This document shows positions 1-6,858 of a DNA stretch of 11,935 nt, one piece after another. The stretch lies in contig JAVEVH010000021.1 in NCBI GenBank assembly GCA_034005145.1, positions 1 to 11,935 on the forward strand, read 5' to 3'. The translations under genes and the position numbers were made by a program. The notes under the pieces were generated by a model. It worked only from the letters and a program-made list of their open reading frames with translations. It ran no database searches and had not been told where the DNA came from. The stretch comes from JAVEVH01 sp034005145 (lineage in GTDB: Bacteria; Patescibacteriota; Dojkabacteria; SC72). The stretch's first letter is position 1, and the number at the start of each line of letters is the position of its first letter.

Positions 1-18
1 CTTACAAAAACTATTTAA

Positions 19-1325
19 ATAATATTCTCTATATCAATTGTAGTTCTTTCTATTGCTATAGGTTATCTAGTATGGAGAGTTAATCAAGAAGATAGATTAG
101 ATCCTACAGATAGTGAGGCTGTAGATTGTCCAGTAGGTTGTGAGTGGGCTCCTGGAGCTGGAGTTTGTATAGATGATCCTGGACTTGGATGCGACTTCTT
201 AGAAGGTGCAAGTTGTCCTTCAGGTACCGACCTTGTTCCTGGTACAGGTGTATGTTGTGATCTCTGTGATGCAGAGCCAGGAGATGATAGTGGAGAGAGG
301 TATCCTACTGTTGAAGCATGTCTCCCTATTGCAAGTGAAAGAAATTATGCTTTAGATCCTGACTATATAAACAATCCAAATAATTGTCCTGATGGTGACT
401 TAAAATGGGAATGTAAGTATATAGATGCAGATGACGAGTATGAATTACAACTTAATTCTTGTACTCAAGGAGAAGAGGAGCCTCCTGTTCTTAATTGTGG
501 TACTGAACCTACTACATATCCATTTAATAAGGCACCTACTACAGGTATAGGGCCATTCCTTAAAGATGGTGAAGTAATTCTCTACTATACTAGTCTGTTA
601 GGATCAGATTACAGACCTGAGCTGACTTTTAGTTACAAGGGTACGGAATATCCTCCAATAAAGATGCCCGCTTTGTCTTCTAATAGGGCTAGGGTTGAAA
701 CAGGAATTATGGTTGAGGCAGGAGATACAATTACTTTGGTAAAATCAGATGATGATGTTAATCAAGGAGATCCAGAATGTGCTCCAGATGAGTCTGTTAA
801 TCCTAAATATATATCTTGGGGATGGATAGCTCCTAGTGGTGGAGAGTGTGGTTCTGGATTAGCAGGACCTCCTACAAATGGTATTACTGATGACCCAATG
901 GATAAGGTCGCGGTGTTAACATCTTCATATAACTCGTGGGTACAAGCCTTTGGTGATGAGCCAGTAGTAAGTACTAATGGAAGTCAATGTTGGGCTGACT
1001 GGAGAGAGTGGCCAGGTGACTACGATTTTAATGACTACTTCTTACAGATAGCGTATGTATCAGAAGAGGTAGTTGTTGAAGAAAATGAACCAGTTTGGGA
1101 TATAAGTAAGAGTGTAGTAGAGAGCTGTTTAGATGAGGGTACAGAAGATCCAGTTGCTCAATTAACATATACAATTACAGTAAGAAATACAGGAGATGGG
1201 GATGGTACCATTGAAAAGATAACAGATGATTTAGATAGTAAGGTATTAGCATCGTTTGTTCAAACAGGAATAACATCTCCTGGTACATACTCAAATGGGA
1301 ATATAGTTTGGGATTACACAGGAAC
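19..1325 (+). CDS. cysteine-rich membrane-anchored surface protein with DUF11-like repeat (both ends incomplete)
   Basis: The frame is open from base 19 to the gap and its composition is that of an exported protein. It opens with one hydrophobic segment (about bases 19-84, ending YLVWRVNQ), a likely signal anchor. A region with 8 Cys in about 55 residues follows (bases 127-270), containing two copies of a 14-residue C-P-x-G-x4-P-G-x-G-V-C motif. A middle region ends in GDYDFNDYF (1015-1041), resembling the Asp-rich motif of DUF4114-type domains. From about 1090 the protein looks like a DUF11 repeat (TYTITVRNTGDGDGT), a beta-sandwich family of cell-surface proteins. No usable start exists: an in-frame TAA lies at 16-18 and no in-frame ATG, GTG or TTG precedes the internal ATG at 664, which falls mid-domain. 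The true start is probably upstream of the window, with the TAA a mutation or sequence error. Function is unknown; adhesion or envelope structure is a guess. Confidence 0.7.
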
Positions 1326-1425
1326 NNNNNNNNNNNNNNNNNNNNNNNNNNNNNNNNNNNNNNNNNNNNNNNNNNNNNNNNNNNNNNNNNNNNNNNNNNN
1401 NNNNNNNNNNNNNNNNNNNNNNNNN
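1326..1425. other. scaffold gap, exactly 100 N
   Basis: There are exactly 100 unknown bases, the conventional placeholder for a gap of unestimated size. The true distance and content between the surface-protein fragment and the rpsU upstream region are therefore unknown. Any reading frame drawn across the gap is an artefact. The break falls inside a DUF11-like repeat, and such repeats often occur in tandem, which would explain an assembly failure here; that explanation is inference. Confidence 0.97.
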
Positions 1426-1497
1426 GGTATATTTAGAATAGAAAAGAATACATACAAATATAGAGAAAGATTTGAAAGAAAAGTGGCTAACAAGTAA
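1426..1497 (+). CDS. possible 3' end of a gene after the gap
   Basis: Twenty-three codons (GIFRIEKNTYKY..., ending VANK) run from the gap to a TAA at 1495-1497, just before the rpsU promoter. The peptide is strongly basic, as a cytoplasmic tail after a C-terminal membrane anchor would be. That would fit the end of the surface protein, but the link cannot be shown across unknown bases. It could equally be non-coding upstream sequence that happens to be open. Confidence 0.3.
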   Translation, partial: GIFRIEKNTYKYRERFERKVANK

Positions 1498-1504
1498 AAG
1501 AGTA

Positions 1505-1513
1505 TGATATAAT
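1505..1513 (+). promoter_or_regulatory. extended -10 promoter of the rpsU cluster
   Basis: TGATATAAT is a perfect extended -10 (TGN plus TATAAT), 30 bases upstream of the rpsU ATG. No good -35 lies at 16-18 bases; TTGAAA at 1472-1477 is about 30 bases away and too far. An extended -10 can compensate for a poor -35. Transcription would start near 1520 and give a leader of roughly 23 bases. Confidence 0.6.
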
Positions 1514-1529
1514 CCCAGAGTCTTAATTT

Positions 1530-1535
1530 AAAGGA
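1530..1535 (+). promoter_or_regulatory. strong Shine-Dalgarno site of rpsU
   Basis: AAAGGA lies 7 bases before the rpsU ATG and would pair with six bases (UCCUUU) of a canonical 16S anti-Shine-Dalgarno tail. It fixes the rpsU start at 1543. It is the only convincing site of this kind in front of any gene in the window. Confidence 0.75.
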
Positions 1536-1542
1536 AATACAT

Positions 1543-1743
1543 ATGGCTGTAATAGTTCATGCCAACGAAAATATAGATAGTGCACTCAAAAGACTTCATA
1601 GAGAAGTAATGAGGGAAAAAATCCTAGAGACATACAGAGAGAAGGTATATAGGGTTAAACCATCACTATTAAAAATTCAAAAGAGAAGAGAGTGGGCTAA
1701 GATGAAGAGAAGAAGAAGGTCTGCTGCAAGAAGAGCAAAGTAA
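1543..1743 (+). CDS. rpsU: 30S ribosomal protein bS21
   Basis: A 66-residue, very basic protein matching bS21 along its length: N-terminal strand AVIVHANENIDSALKRLHRE, a central helix, a conserved KPS at 39-41 and an Arg/Lys-rich tail (KRRRRSAARRAK). bS21 sits on the 30S platform near the 3' end of 16S rRNA and takes part in translation initiation. The length is normal for the family, slightly shorter than the E. coli protein (71). It is the first gene of a forward cluster, 19 bases before yqeY, with its own extended -10 promoter. Unlike every other gene here it has a clear Shine-Dalgarno site, which may allow feedback control by bS21. Trp51, 10 residues after the KPS motif, adds an aromatic side chain to the otherwise basic C-terminal helix. 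Confidence 0.93.
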   Translation: MAVIVHANENIDSALKRLHREVMREKILETYREKVYRVKPSLLKIQKRREWAKMKRRRRSAARRAK

Positions 1744-1762
1744 ATTTTAAGACATAATTTAC

Positions 1763-2206
1763 ATGTCACTTACTCAAGATATACGAAAAGATATGTTTGA
1801 AGCCTCTAAGGTAGGTGATACCAAATGCTCCGATATTTTAAAAATGGTACTTGCTGATATTAAGAATGAAGAGATTGTATTAGGTGAATCTCTTACTGAT
1901 GAACAGGTATTAAAGGTATTAAGAAAACAGAAAAAAAGAGTAGAGGACTCTATAGAAGGTTTTACTAAGATGAATAGAGAGGATTTAATATCTAAAGAGA
2001 AAAATCAATTAGAAGTATTAGAAAAATACTTACCTGCATTAATGAGTGAAGAAGAGATTACTAAGGTTGTTAAAAAGGTAATAGCAGAGAGTGGAGCAAG
2101 TAGTATGAGAGATATGGGTATGGTAATGGGTAAGAGTATGAAAGAATTAGGAGATATGGCTGATGGTAATACTGTAAGAAATATTGTTCAGAAATTACTT
2201 TCTTAA
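1763..2206 (+). CDS. yqeY: GatB/YqeY domain-containing protein
   Basis: A 147-residue protein matching the stand-alone YqeY family over its full length: an N-terminal helical part (ILKMVLADIKNEEI at 25-38), the KQKKRVEDSIEGF stretch, EVLEKYLPALMSEEEI, and the C-terminal MGMVMGKSMKELGDMADG. The domain is shared with the tail of GatB, the tRNA-amidotransferase subunit, where it helps bind tRNA. Stand-alone YqeY has no firmly established reaction; a tRNA-related role is inferred. Genes of this family often sit next to rpsU, as here (19-base gap). No Shine-Dalgarno site is visible, so translation may rely on coupling or an unstructured A/T-rich leader. Confidence 0.9.
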   Translation: MSLTQDIRKDMFEASKVGDTKCSDILKMVLADIKNEEIVLGESLTDEQVLKVLRKQKKRVEDSIEGFTKMNREDLISKEKNQLEVLEKYLPALMSEEEITKVVKKVIAESGASSMRDMGMVMGKSMKELGDMADGNTVRNIVQKLLS

Positions 2207-2215
2207 AAGTAAAGA

Positions 2216-2653
2216 ATGCAAATAGAGATATTAAATAGAGAGATAGTTTCCCAAATAGAGCCTACATTCAATATATCTTTTGAAGATATTACAGAGGGTT
2301 TTAAAAAACTTTTTGAAGATAGAGAGTTAGAGGATATTAATATTGTTTTTGTTTATTCCCAATATATACAAGATTTAAATAAAGAGTATAGAGATATAGA
2401 TGCTCCTACAGATGTACTCTCTTTTAATATTTCCAAAAATAATAGTGGAGAAATATATATATGTCCAGAGTATGTATATACCTCTTTCCAAGGAGATGAG
2501 TTTGAAGAAGAAATATTAAGATTGATAATACATGGAACTCTTCATATACTAGGATATGATCATAGGGAGAGTTTAAATGATTCTCCTAATGAACAGATGT
2601 TTGTAGAACAGGAAGAATTACTTTTAAAATACAAAAAGATATGTTCATCTTAA
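2216..2653 (+). CDS. ybeY: endoribonuclease YbeY (16S rRNA maturation)
   Basis: A 145-residue protein with the UPF0054/YbeY signature HGTLHILGYDH (residues about 107-117), whose three His bind the catalytic zinc, and the upstream DAPTDVLSFNIS strand motif typical of the family. YbeY is a single-strand-specific metalloendoribonuclease involved in 16S rRNA 3'-end maturation and 70S quality control. The gene starts 9 bases after yqeY and its last 13 bases overlap the start of pth, pointing to translational coupling. Length is normal for the family. The acidic tail after the metal site (EQMFVEQEELL) is also typical. No Shine-Dalgarno site is seen. Confidence 0.93.
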   Translation: MQIEILNREIVSQIEPTFNISFEDITEGFKKLFEDRELEDINIVFVYSQYIQDLNKEYRDIDAPTDVLSFNISKNNSGEIYICPEYVYTSFQGDEFEEEILRLIIHGTLHILGYDHRESLNDSPNEQMFVEQEELLLKYKKICSS

Positions 2654-3198
2654 CAGGGTTAGGTAATCCAGGCAAAGAGTATGAGTTAACTCCTCATAAT
2701 GCTGGGTATATGTTTTTAGATTCTTTTAGAGAGTATCTTTTAAAAGAAACAAATTTAGAAGTATCAGAGTGGATAGATGAGAAGAAAATGTTTCTTTCTG
2801 AGATATGTAAGATTAAAAAGAGTGGAGAGTTAATAGGGATATTACAGAAGCCTCTTACATATATGAATAACTCTGGGAATTGTGTTCAGTTACTTTTAAG
2901 AAAATATCCAGAATGTGAATATATCTTAATACATGATGATTTAGATATACCTCTGGGTATGTTTAAAATACATGCTGGGAAGTCCCCTAAGGGTCATAGA
3001 GGGGTACTTAGTGTAGAGAGTGTAGTAAAGAGTAAGGAGTTTGTAAGAGTAAGGTTAGGAGTTGAAAATAGGGGGGAGAGATTAATACCGGGAGATGCAT
3101 ATGTATTAATACCTTACTCTAAAAAAGAGTTAGCTATGTTAAATATGAGTATAGAGGAGAGTATCTCTACTCTTCTTGTAAAACACTTAGCACTTTAA
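2641..3198 (+). CDS. pth: peptidyl-tRNA hydrolase
   Basis: A 185-residue bacterial Pth, normal length. It hydrolyses the ester bond of peptidyl-tRNAs that drop off ribosomes and so recycles tRNA in the cytoplasm. Family motifs are GLGNPGKEY (6-14), the catalytic His in TPHNAGY (His19), KPLTYMNNSG with Asn76, and the acidic motif HDDLDIPLG (98-106). One deviation: the usual GHNG motif reads GHRG (118-121), replacing an Asn that contacts substrate in the E. coli enzyme. The start ATG lies inside the end of ybeY in another frame (13-base overlap). The 3' end overlaps the convergent minus-strand membrane-protein gene by 32 bases, leaving no room for a separate terminator. Confidence 0.93.
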   Translation: MFILTGLGNPGKEYELTPHNAGYMFLDSFREYLLKETNLEVSEWIDEKKMFLSEICKIKKSGELIGILQKPLTYMNNSGNCVQLLLRKYPECEYILIHDDLDIPLGMFKIHAGKSPKGHRGVLSVESVVKSKEFVRVRLGVENRGERLIPGDAYVLIPYSKKELAMLNMSIEESISTLLVKHLAL

Positions 3199-4387
3199 TC
3201 TCTGTTGCTTTGTAATGTTTTAATATCTCTTCTAAATTGTGTGTTACTAACCTTGTATCATCTGGTAGTACAATACCAAAGGTATCTTCGCCTACCACTA
3301 TTCCCATATTCATAACTTTTTCTACCTCCATTACAAAAAAGATATCTCCAATATATAGCCCCTTATCATATGTAGTATGTACACCATATTCATTTAAATA
3401 TTCATACAGTAATTCAGGATAGTTAAGAGAGAGTCTATATGTTTGAGGTGTATTTTTTGATCTGTAATATTCTCTTAGTACAGGCTCTAGGGGCAAGTTT
3501 TGTTCAAAGTAAGTCTGTGATATCAATCGGTATGAACCTAATGCTCCAAAGTTGTATTTAATCTTTTCCCAAGTATCACTAGAATTGGTTACTAGGTACT
3601 TACCTGTGGAAATACTCTTAACAAATTCAATACCTTCCCCCCTATCTAATTGATATATATTTCTTACCCCATCGTTATCGGTATCTGTATCGTACCTATC
3701 CTGTATCCCATCATAATCAATATCTTCATTTCTTTTGCGATCTACAAAATGATAGGCATTGTTGTATGTATTTAGATTCATATACATTGTAAAAAGCATA
3801 TATACAAAAGAGAGTGATATGAAAAAATAGAGTATATATTTAAGAGGGTTAATCTCCTTTAAATATTTTTTAGATATGAGAAGAAGGAATATGCCCAAAA
3901 AGAGCATCTCTGTTGCAAATGCAGGAGTAAATATGTAACTAGTAAAGTAATTGAACTTAAAGATATTCCCTAATATTGTAATTTGGTTTTGAATTGGAAA
4001 GAGAGTAAGTGAATATGAGAAGAGTAGATCTGCTAGAAAGTGGGAAAGAGTACCAATTAAAAATGACCAAAGTATGACATTTAAGAGTTCATCTCTTAAT
4101 ACTAGTCTACTTTCTTTGTTTAAAACCTTTTTTAATACTCTTACCAATATATGTAATATTAACCATATTGATATGTAAAATATTGCAGAGTGAGTAAATA
4201 CTGAGTGATGTTGAAATGAAGGTATATTGGTCATACTAAGTATTGCTAAATCAATATCAGGTAGTATTCCAAACAGTATACTAAGGATCATTACTAAAAT
4301 ATGTTCCTGTTTACTTAATTTAGAGATATTTTTCTTCTGAATACTCTCATTAAGTATGTAAGATATTGGTCCGTGTGCTAAATACAT
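3167..4387 (-). CDS. YdjM-like membrane protein with calcium-loop segment and unassigned C-terminal domain
   Basis: A 406-residue protein of three parts. Residues 1-205 are a multipass membrane domain with hydrophobic segments near 27-50, 66-88, 101-125, 158-172 and 183-203. It has the conserved polar residues of the YdjM family (PF04307, putative membrane metal-dependent hydrolases): LAHGPISY, GILPDIDL, HHSVFTHS and GTLSHFLAD. Residues 220-245 contain two Asp-rich DxDxDG loops (DIDYDGIQD, DTDTDNDGVRN) like thrombospondin type 3 repeats, which bind calcium outside the cytoplasm. Residues 250-406 form a soluble domain I cannot assign; GDIFF followed by MGIVVGED recalls the beta-strands of NlpC/P60 or DUF1287 papain-like folds, but no Cys is present and the usual His-Val-Gly-Ile reads Asn-Met-Gly-Ile. 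The reaction is unknown. It is the only complete minus-strand gene here; its stop lies within the end of pth. Confidence 0.75.
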   Translation of the reverse strand: MYLAHGPISYILNESIQKKNISKLSKQEHILVMILSILFGILPDIDLAILSMTNIPSFQHHSVFTHSAIFYISIWLILHILVRVLKKVLNKESRLVLRDELLNVILWSFLIGTLSHFLADLLFSYSLTLFPIQNQITILGNIFKFNYFTSYIFTPAFATEMLFLGIFLLLISKKYLKEINPLKYILYFFISLSFVYMLFTMYMNLNTYNNAYHFVDRKRNEDIDYDGIQDRYDTDTDNDGVRNIYQLDRGEGIEFVKSISTGKYLVTNSSDTWEKIKYNFGALGSYRLISQTYFEQNLPLEPVLREYYRSKNTPQTYRLSLNYPELLYEYLNEYGVHTTYDKGLYIGDIFFVMEVEKVMNMGIVVGEDTFGIVLPDDTRLVTHNLEEILKHYKATEIKVLSVLQEE

Positions 4388-4418
4388 TTAATATATTTTT
4401 CTTAATTAATTCTTTCTA

Positions 4419-4424
4419 ATTATA
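4419..4424 (-). promoter_or_regulatory. -10 element of the minus-strand membrane-protein gene
   Basis: On the minus strand this reads TATAAT, a perfect -10, preceded by TATGTG. It lies 31 bases upstream of the ATG at 4387, so the leader would be about 25 bases of A/T-rich sequence without a Shine-Dalgarno site. No clear -35 is present. The 64-base intergenic stretch must also hold the divergent mfd promoter, so the two may compete for polymerase. Confidence 0.45.
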
Positions 4425-4435
4425 CACATACTTGT

Positions 4436-4441
4436 TAAAAT
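4436..4441 (+). promoter_or_regulatory. candidate -10 element of mfd
   Basis: TAAAAT lies 10 bases before the mfd ATG and matches five of six consensus positions. If used, the mRNA would have only a few leader bases, which agrees with the lack of a Shine-Dalgarno site. The matching -35 region (TTTCTA at 4413-4418) is poor, so this is a weak call in an A/T-rich background. Confidence 0.3.
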
Positions 4442-4451
4442 TAGCCTGTCT

Positions 4452-6836
4452 ATGAAAAATTTTACAAAAGATTTCCTTAATATATTTAAATATACGAAGT
4501 TAGATAGGTATTCTACAATTACTGTAGGTAATGAGTACAAGGAGTTTGTAGCAGAGATATTAGGAAAGAAATTAGAAAAAGGTATATGTTTAGTTCCTAA
4601 AAGGGATGTTAATCCTTCTTTTAAAGTAATTAATATTGGTGATACTTTTAAAAAAGATACTCTCTTAGACTTAGAATACTCTAATGTAGAGAGAGTATGG
4701 AGTAGTGGGGAGTACTCAATATTAGGGGAAAACATATTAATATGGCCATACAGTTCTAAGTATATTTACAGAATTACACTACTTGGAGATGAGGTAGAGA
4801 GTATAGAGGTATTGGAGCCTGATAGTAGGAAGAGAGTAGATACTGTTTTAAATGTGAGAATATTTTCTAAAGATGAGGAGTTAGTAATTGGTAATGAGAG
4901 TAGTAAAGAGGTACTAATTGTAGAGTGTGTACCCAATATTTTTTTAGAAGAGGATGTCGTTGATATTGGTATTAGATCTTTACCTTACTTTTCGTTAACC
5001 TCTTTAACTAAGTCTAGTATTAATATATTAGATGATTACAAGGGTAGAGGATATGAGATATGGTACCTTACCAATGACCTTTTTAAATATGAGAGTGGGG
5101 GTAGTTTAAGTGAATATATAGATAGGGTGTATGAGATTGATGATAGTGTAGAAGGTAGTATTAGAAAGGGCTTTTTGTATGAGAGTGGTAAGTTACTAGT
5201 ATTAACAGACTCTGAGGTGCTGGGTGAAGTATTACTTAGTCACAAAGAATTGGGTAAAGATATTGATCCTTCTTCGGTAGAGTTACTTAAAAAAATATTA
5301 GTGGGGGATTTTGTTGTACATGAGGATCATGGTATTGGTAAATTCTTAGGTTTAATTGAAAAGGAAGGTACTCAATATATTGAGATAGGGTATGCAGGAA
5401 ATGATAGGTTGTATGTACCTTTGTATTCTTCTGAAAAGGTTATGAAATACATTGGTAGTGGTAAGGCACAGCCAATACTTACAGGATTAAATAGTGGGGT
5501 ATGGAAGAGAGTGTCTAGTAAGGCTAAAGAGGATGTCGAAAATATTGCTAAAGAGTTACTTCAGATATATGCACTAAGAGAGATATCTAAATCTAAGAGG
5601 GTAATTTCTAATGAGAAAGAATTGGATGAATACTGGGAGTTTGTAAATGATTTCGAGTATACAGATACTGAAGATCAATATATTGCTAGTAAGAAGATAT
5701 CACAGGACTTACAAAAGGATGTACCAATGGATAGGTTACTGGTAGGGGATGTTGGTTTTGGTAAAACAGAAATCGCTATGAGAGCTACCTTTGGGGTAGT
5801 AAATAGTGGTATGCAGGTTGCTGTCCTTGCTCCTACAACAGTATTAGCTAATCAGCATTTAAGGGTTTTTAAAGAGAGGTTTAAGAAATATCCATTTAAT
5901 ATATCCTTAATATCTAGGTTACAAACAGGCAAGGAGAAAGAGTTAATTACTAAGGAGGTAAATGAGGGTAAGATTGATATCTTAATTGGTACACATGCAA
6001 TACTTTCTCAGGGTATTAAGTTTAAGAATTTAGGATTACTAGTAGTAGATGAAGAGCAGAAGTTTGGTGTAAAGCAGAAAGAGAAACTTAAGGGAAGTAG
6101 GGTAGATACACATGTTCTCTCTATGACTGCTACACCAATACCTAGAACTTTAAATCTTTCACTAATGGGAGTAAGAGATATCTCTGTACTCGCTATACCT
6201 CCTTTAGGTAGAAGAGAGATTAAAAATGAGTTTAGTAAGTTTACTTTCGAGAAAGTGAAAGAATGTATATTGCGTGAGCTAAAAAGAGATGGGCAGGTAT
6301 ATTACCTACATAACCGTGTAGAGAGTATATATGGTTTAGAGGAGAAGTTAAGAGAGTTGCTCCCTGATATGCGCATAGAGGTAGCTCATGGTAGGTTAAG
6401 TGGTAATAGGTTGATAGAGGTGATGGAGAGGTTTGTTAATCATGAGATAGATGTTTTACTTTGTACAACGATAATTGAGAATGGTTTAGATATTTCTAAT
6501 GCGAATACCTTAATCGTAGATGATGTAAACAGGTTAGGTCTTTCCCAGATGTATCAGATTAGGGGCAGAGTAGGTAGGGGAGAAAAACAGGCATATGCTT
6601 GTTTCCTGTATGATGAATTAAAGGGTGATGCTACTTTGCGATTAGAAGCTTTGAGAGAATCAGAGGCCTTAGGATCTGGTTTTGTACTCTCTAATAGGGA
6701 TTTAGAAATTAGGGGAGCAGGTGACATATTAGGTAAGAAACAGAGTGGTACAATCAACTCAATTGGTTACGGATTGTATACACGTCTTTTGTATGAGGCT
6801 GTTGAGAGTTTAAAAGGTAGTGATATTAATGGTTAG
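4452..6836 (+). CDS. mfd: transcription-repair coupling factor Mfd, reduced form
   Basis: Mfd displaces stalled RNA polymerase from DNA lesions and recruits UvrA. This version has 794 residues against about 1150 in E. coli. Recognised parts are a UvrB-like domain 2 (about 60-130; GEYSILGENILIWPY and LLGDEVESIEVLEPDSRKR), a domain-3-like region (175-268), the CarD-like RNA polymerase interaction domain (283-335; GDFVVHEDHGIGKFLGL, RLYVPL), and the RecG-type translocase (395-785). The translocase has Q-motif FEYTDTEDQ, Walker A GDVGFGKTE (432-440), DEEQ (533-536), SMTATPIPRT, GRVGRGEKQAYACF and the translocation motif RDLEIRGAGDILGKKQSG. Domain 1 is cut to about 60 residues before domain 2 and little after it. 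The C-terminal domain 7 is absent: the protein stops 10 residues after YEAVESLK, and dnaX begins 58 bases later, so it is not hidden by a frameshift. No Shine-Dalgarno site precedes the ATG. Confidence 0.93.
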   Translation: MKNFTKDFLNIFKYTKLDRYSTITVGNEYKEFVAEILGKKLEKGICLVPKRDVNPSFKVINIGDTFKKDTLLDLEYSNVERVWSSGEYSILGENILIWPYSSKYIYRITLLGDEVESIEVLEPDSRKRVDTVLNVRIFSKDEELVIGNESSKEVLIVECVPNIFLEEDVVDIGIRSLPYFSLTSLTKSSINILDDYKGRGYEIWYLTNDLFKYESGGSLSEYIDRVYEIDDSVEGSIRKGFLYESGKLLVLTDSEVLGEVLLSHKELGKDIDPSSVELLKKILVGDFVVHEDHGIGKFLGLIEKEGTQYIEIGYAGNDRLYVPLYSSEKVMKYIGSGKAQPILTGLNSGVWKRVSSKAKEDVENIAKELLQIYALREISKSKRVISNEKELDEYWEFVNDFEYTDTEDQYIASKKISQDLQKDVPMDRLLVGDVGFGKTEIAMRATFGVVNSGMQVAVLAPTTVLANQHLRVFKERFKKYPFNISLISRLQTGKEKELITKEVNEGKIDILIGTHAILSQGIKFKNLGLLVVDEEQKFGVKQKEKLKGSRVDTHVLSMTATPIPRTLNLSLMGVRDISVLAIPPLGRREIKNEFSKFTFEKVKECILRELKRDGQVYYLHNRVESIYGLEEKLRELLPDMRIEVAHGRLSGNRLIEVMERFVNHEIDVLLCTTIIENGLDISNANTLIVDDVNRLGLSQMYQIRGRVGRGEKQAYACFLYDELKGDATLRLEALRESEALGSGFVLSNRDLEIRGAGDILGKKQSGTINSIGYGLYTRLLYEAVESLKGSDING

Positions 6837-6858
6837 TAGGTGTGTAAATATTTTTTAC

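Noticed and set aside
3237..3422. Plus-strand open frame of 61 codons
   Set aside because: It lies antisense inside the YdjM-like gene, is Ser/Thr/Tyr-rich as expected from the opposite strand of that coding sequence, and has no recognisable motif.
4406..4735. Minus-strand open frame of 109 codons
   Set aside because: It is antisense to the N-terminal part of mfd, which has clear family motifs. It also runs over the divergent promoter region.
6554..6757. Minus-strand open frame of 67 codons
   Set aside because: It is antisense to the highly conserved translocation motif of Mfd and is a shadow frame.
6844..6858. GTAAA / TTTAC inverted repeat between mfd and dnaX as a terminator
   Set aside because: The 5-bp A/T-rich stem is too weak, and it abuts the predicted dnaX -35.
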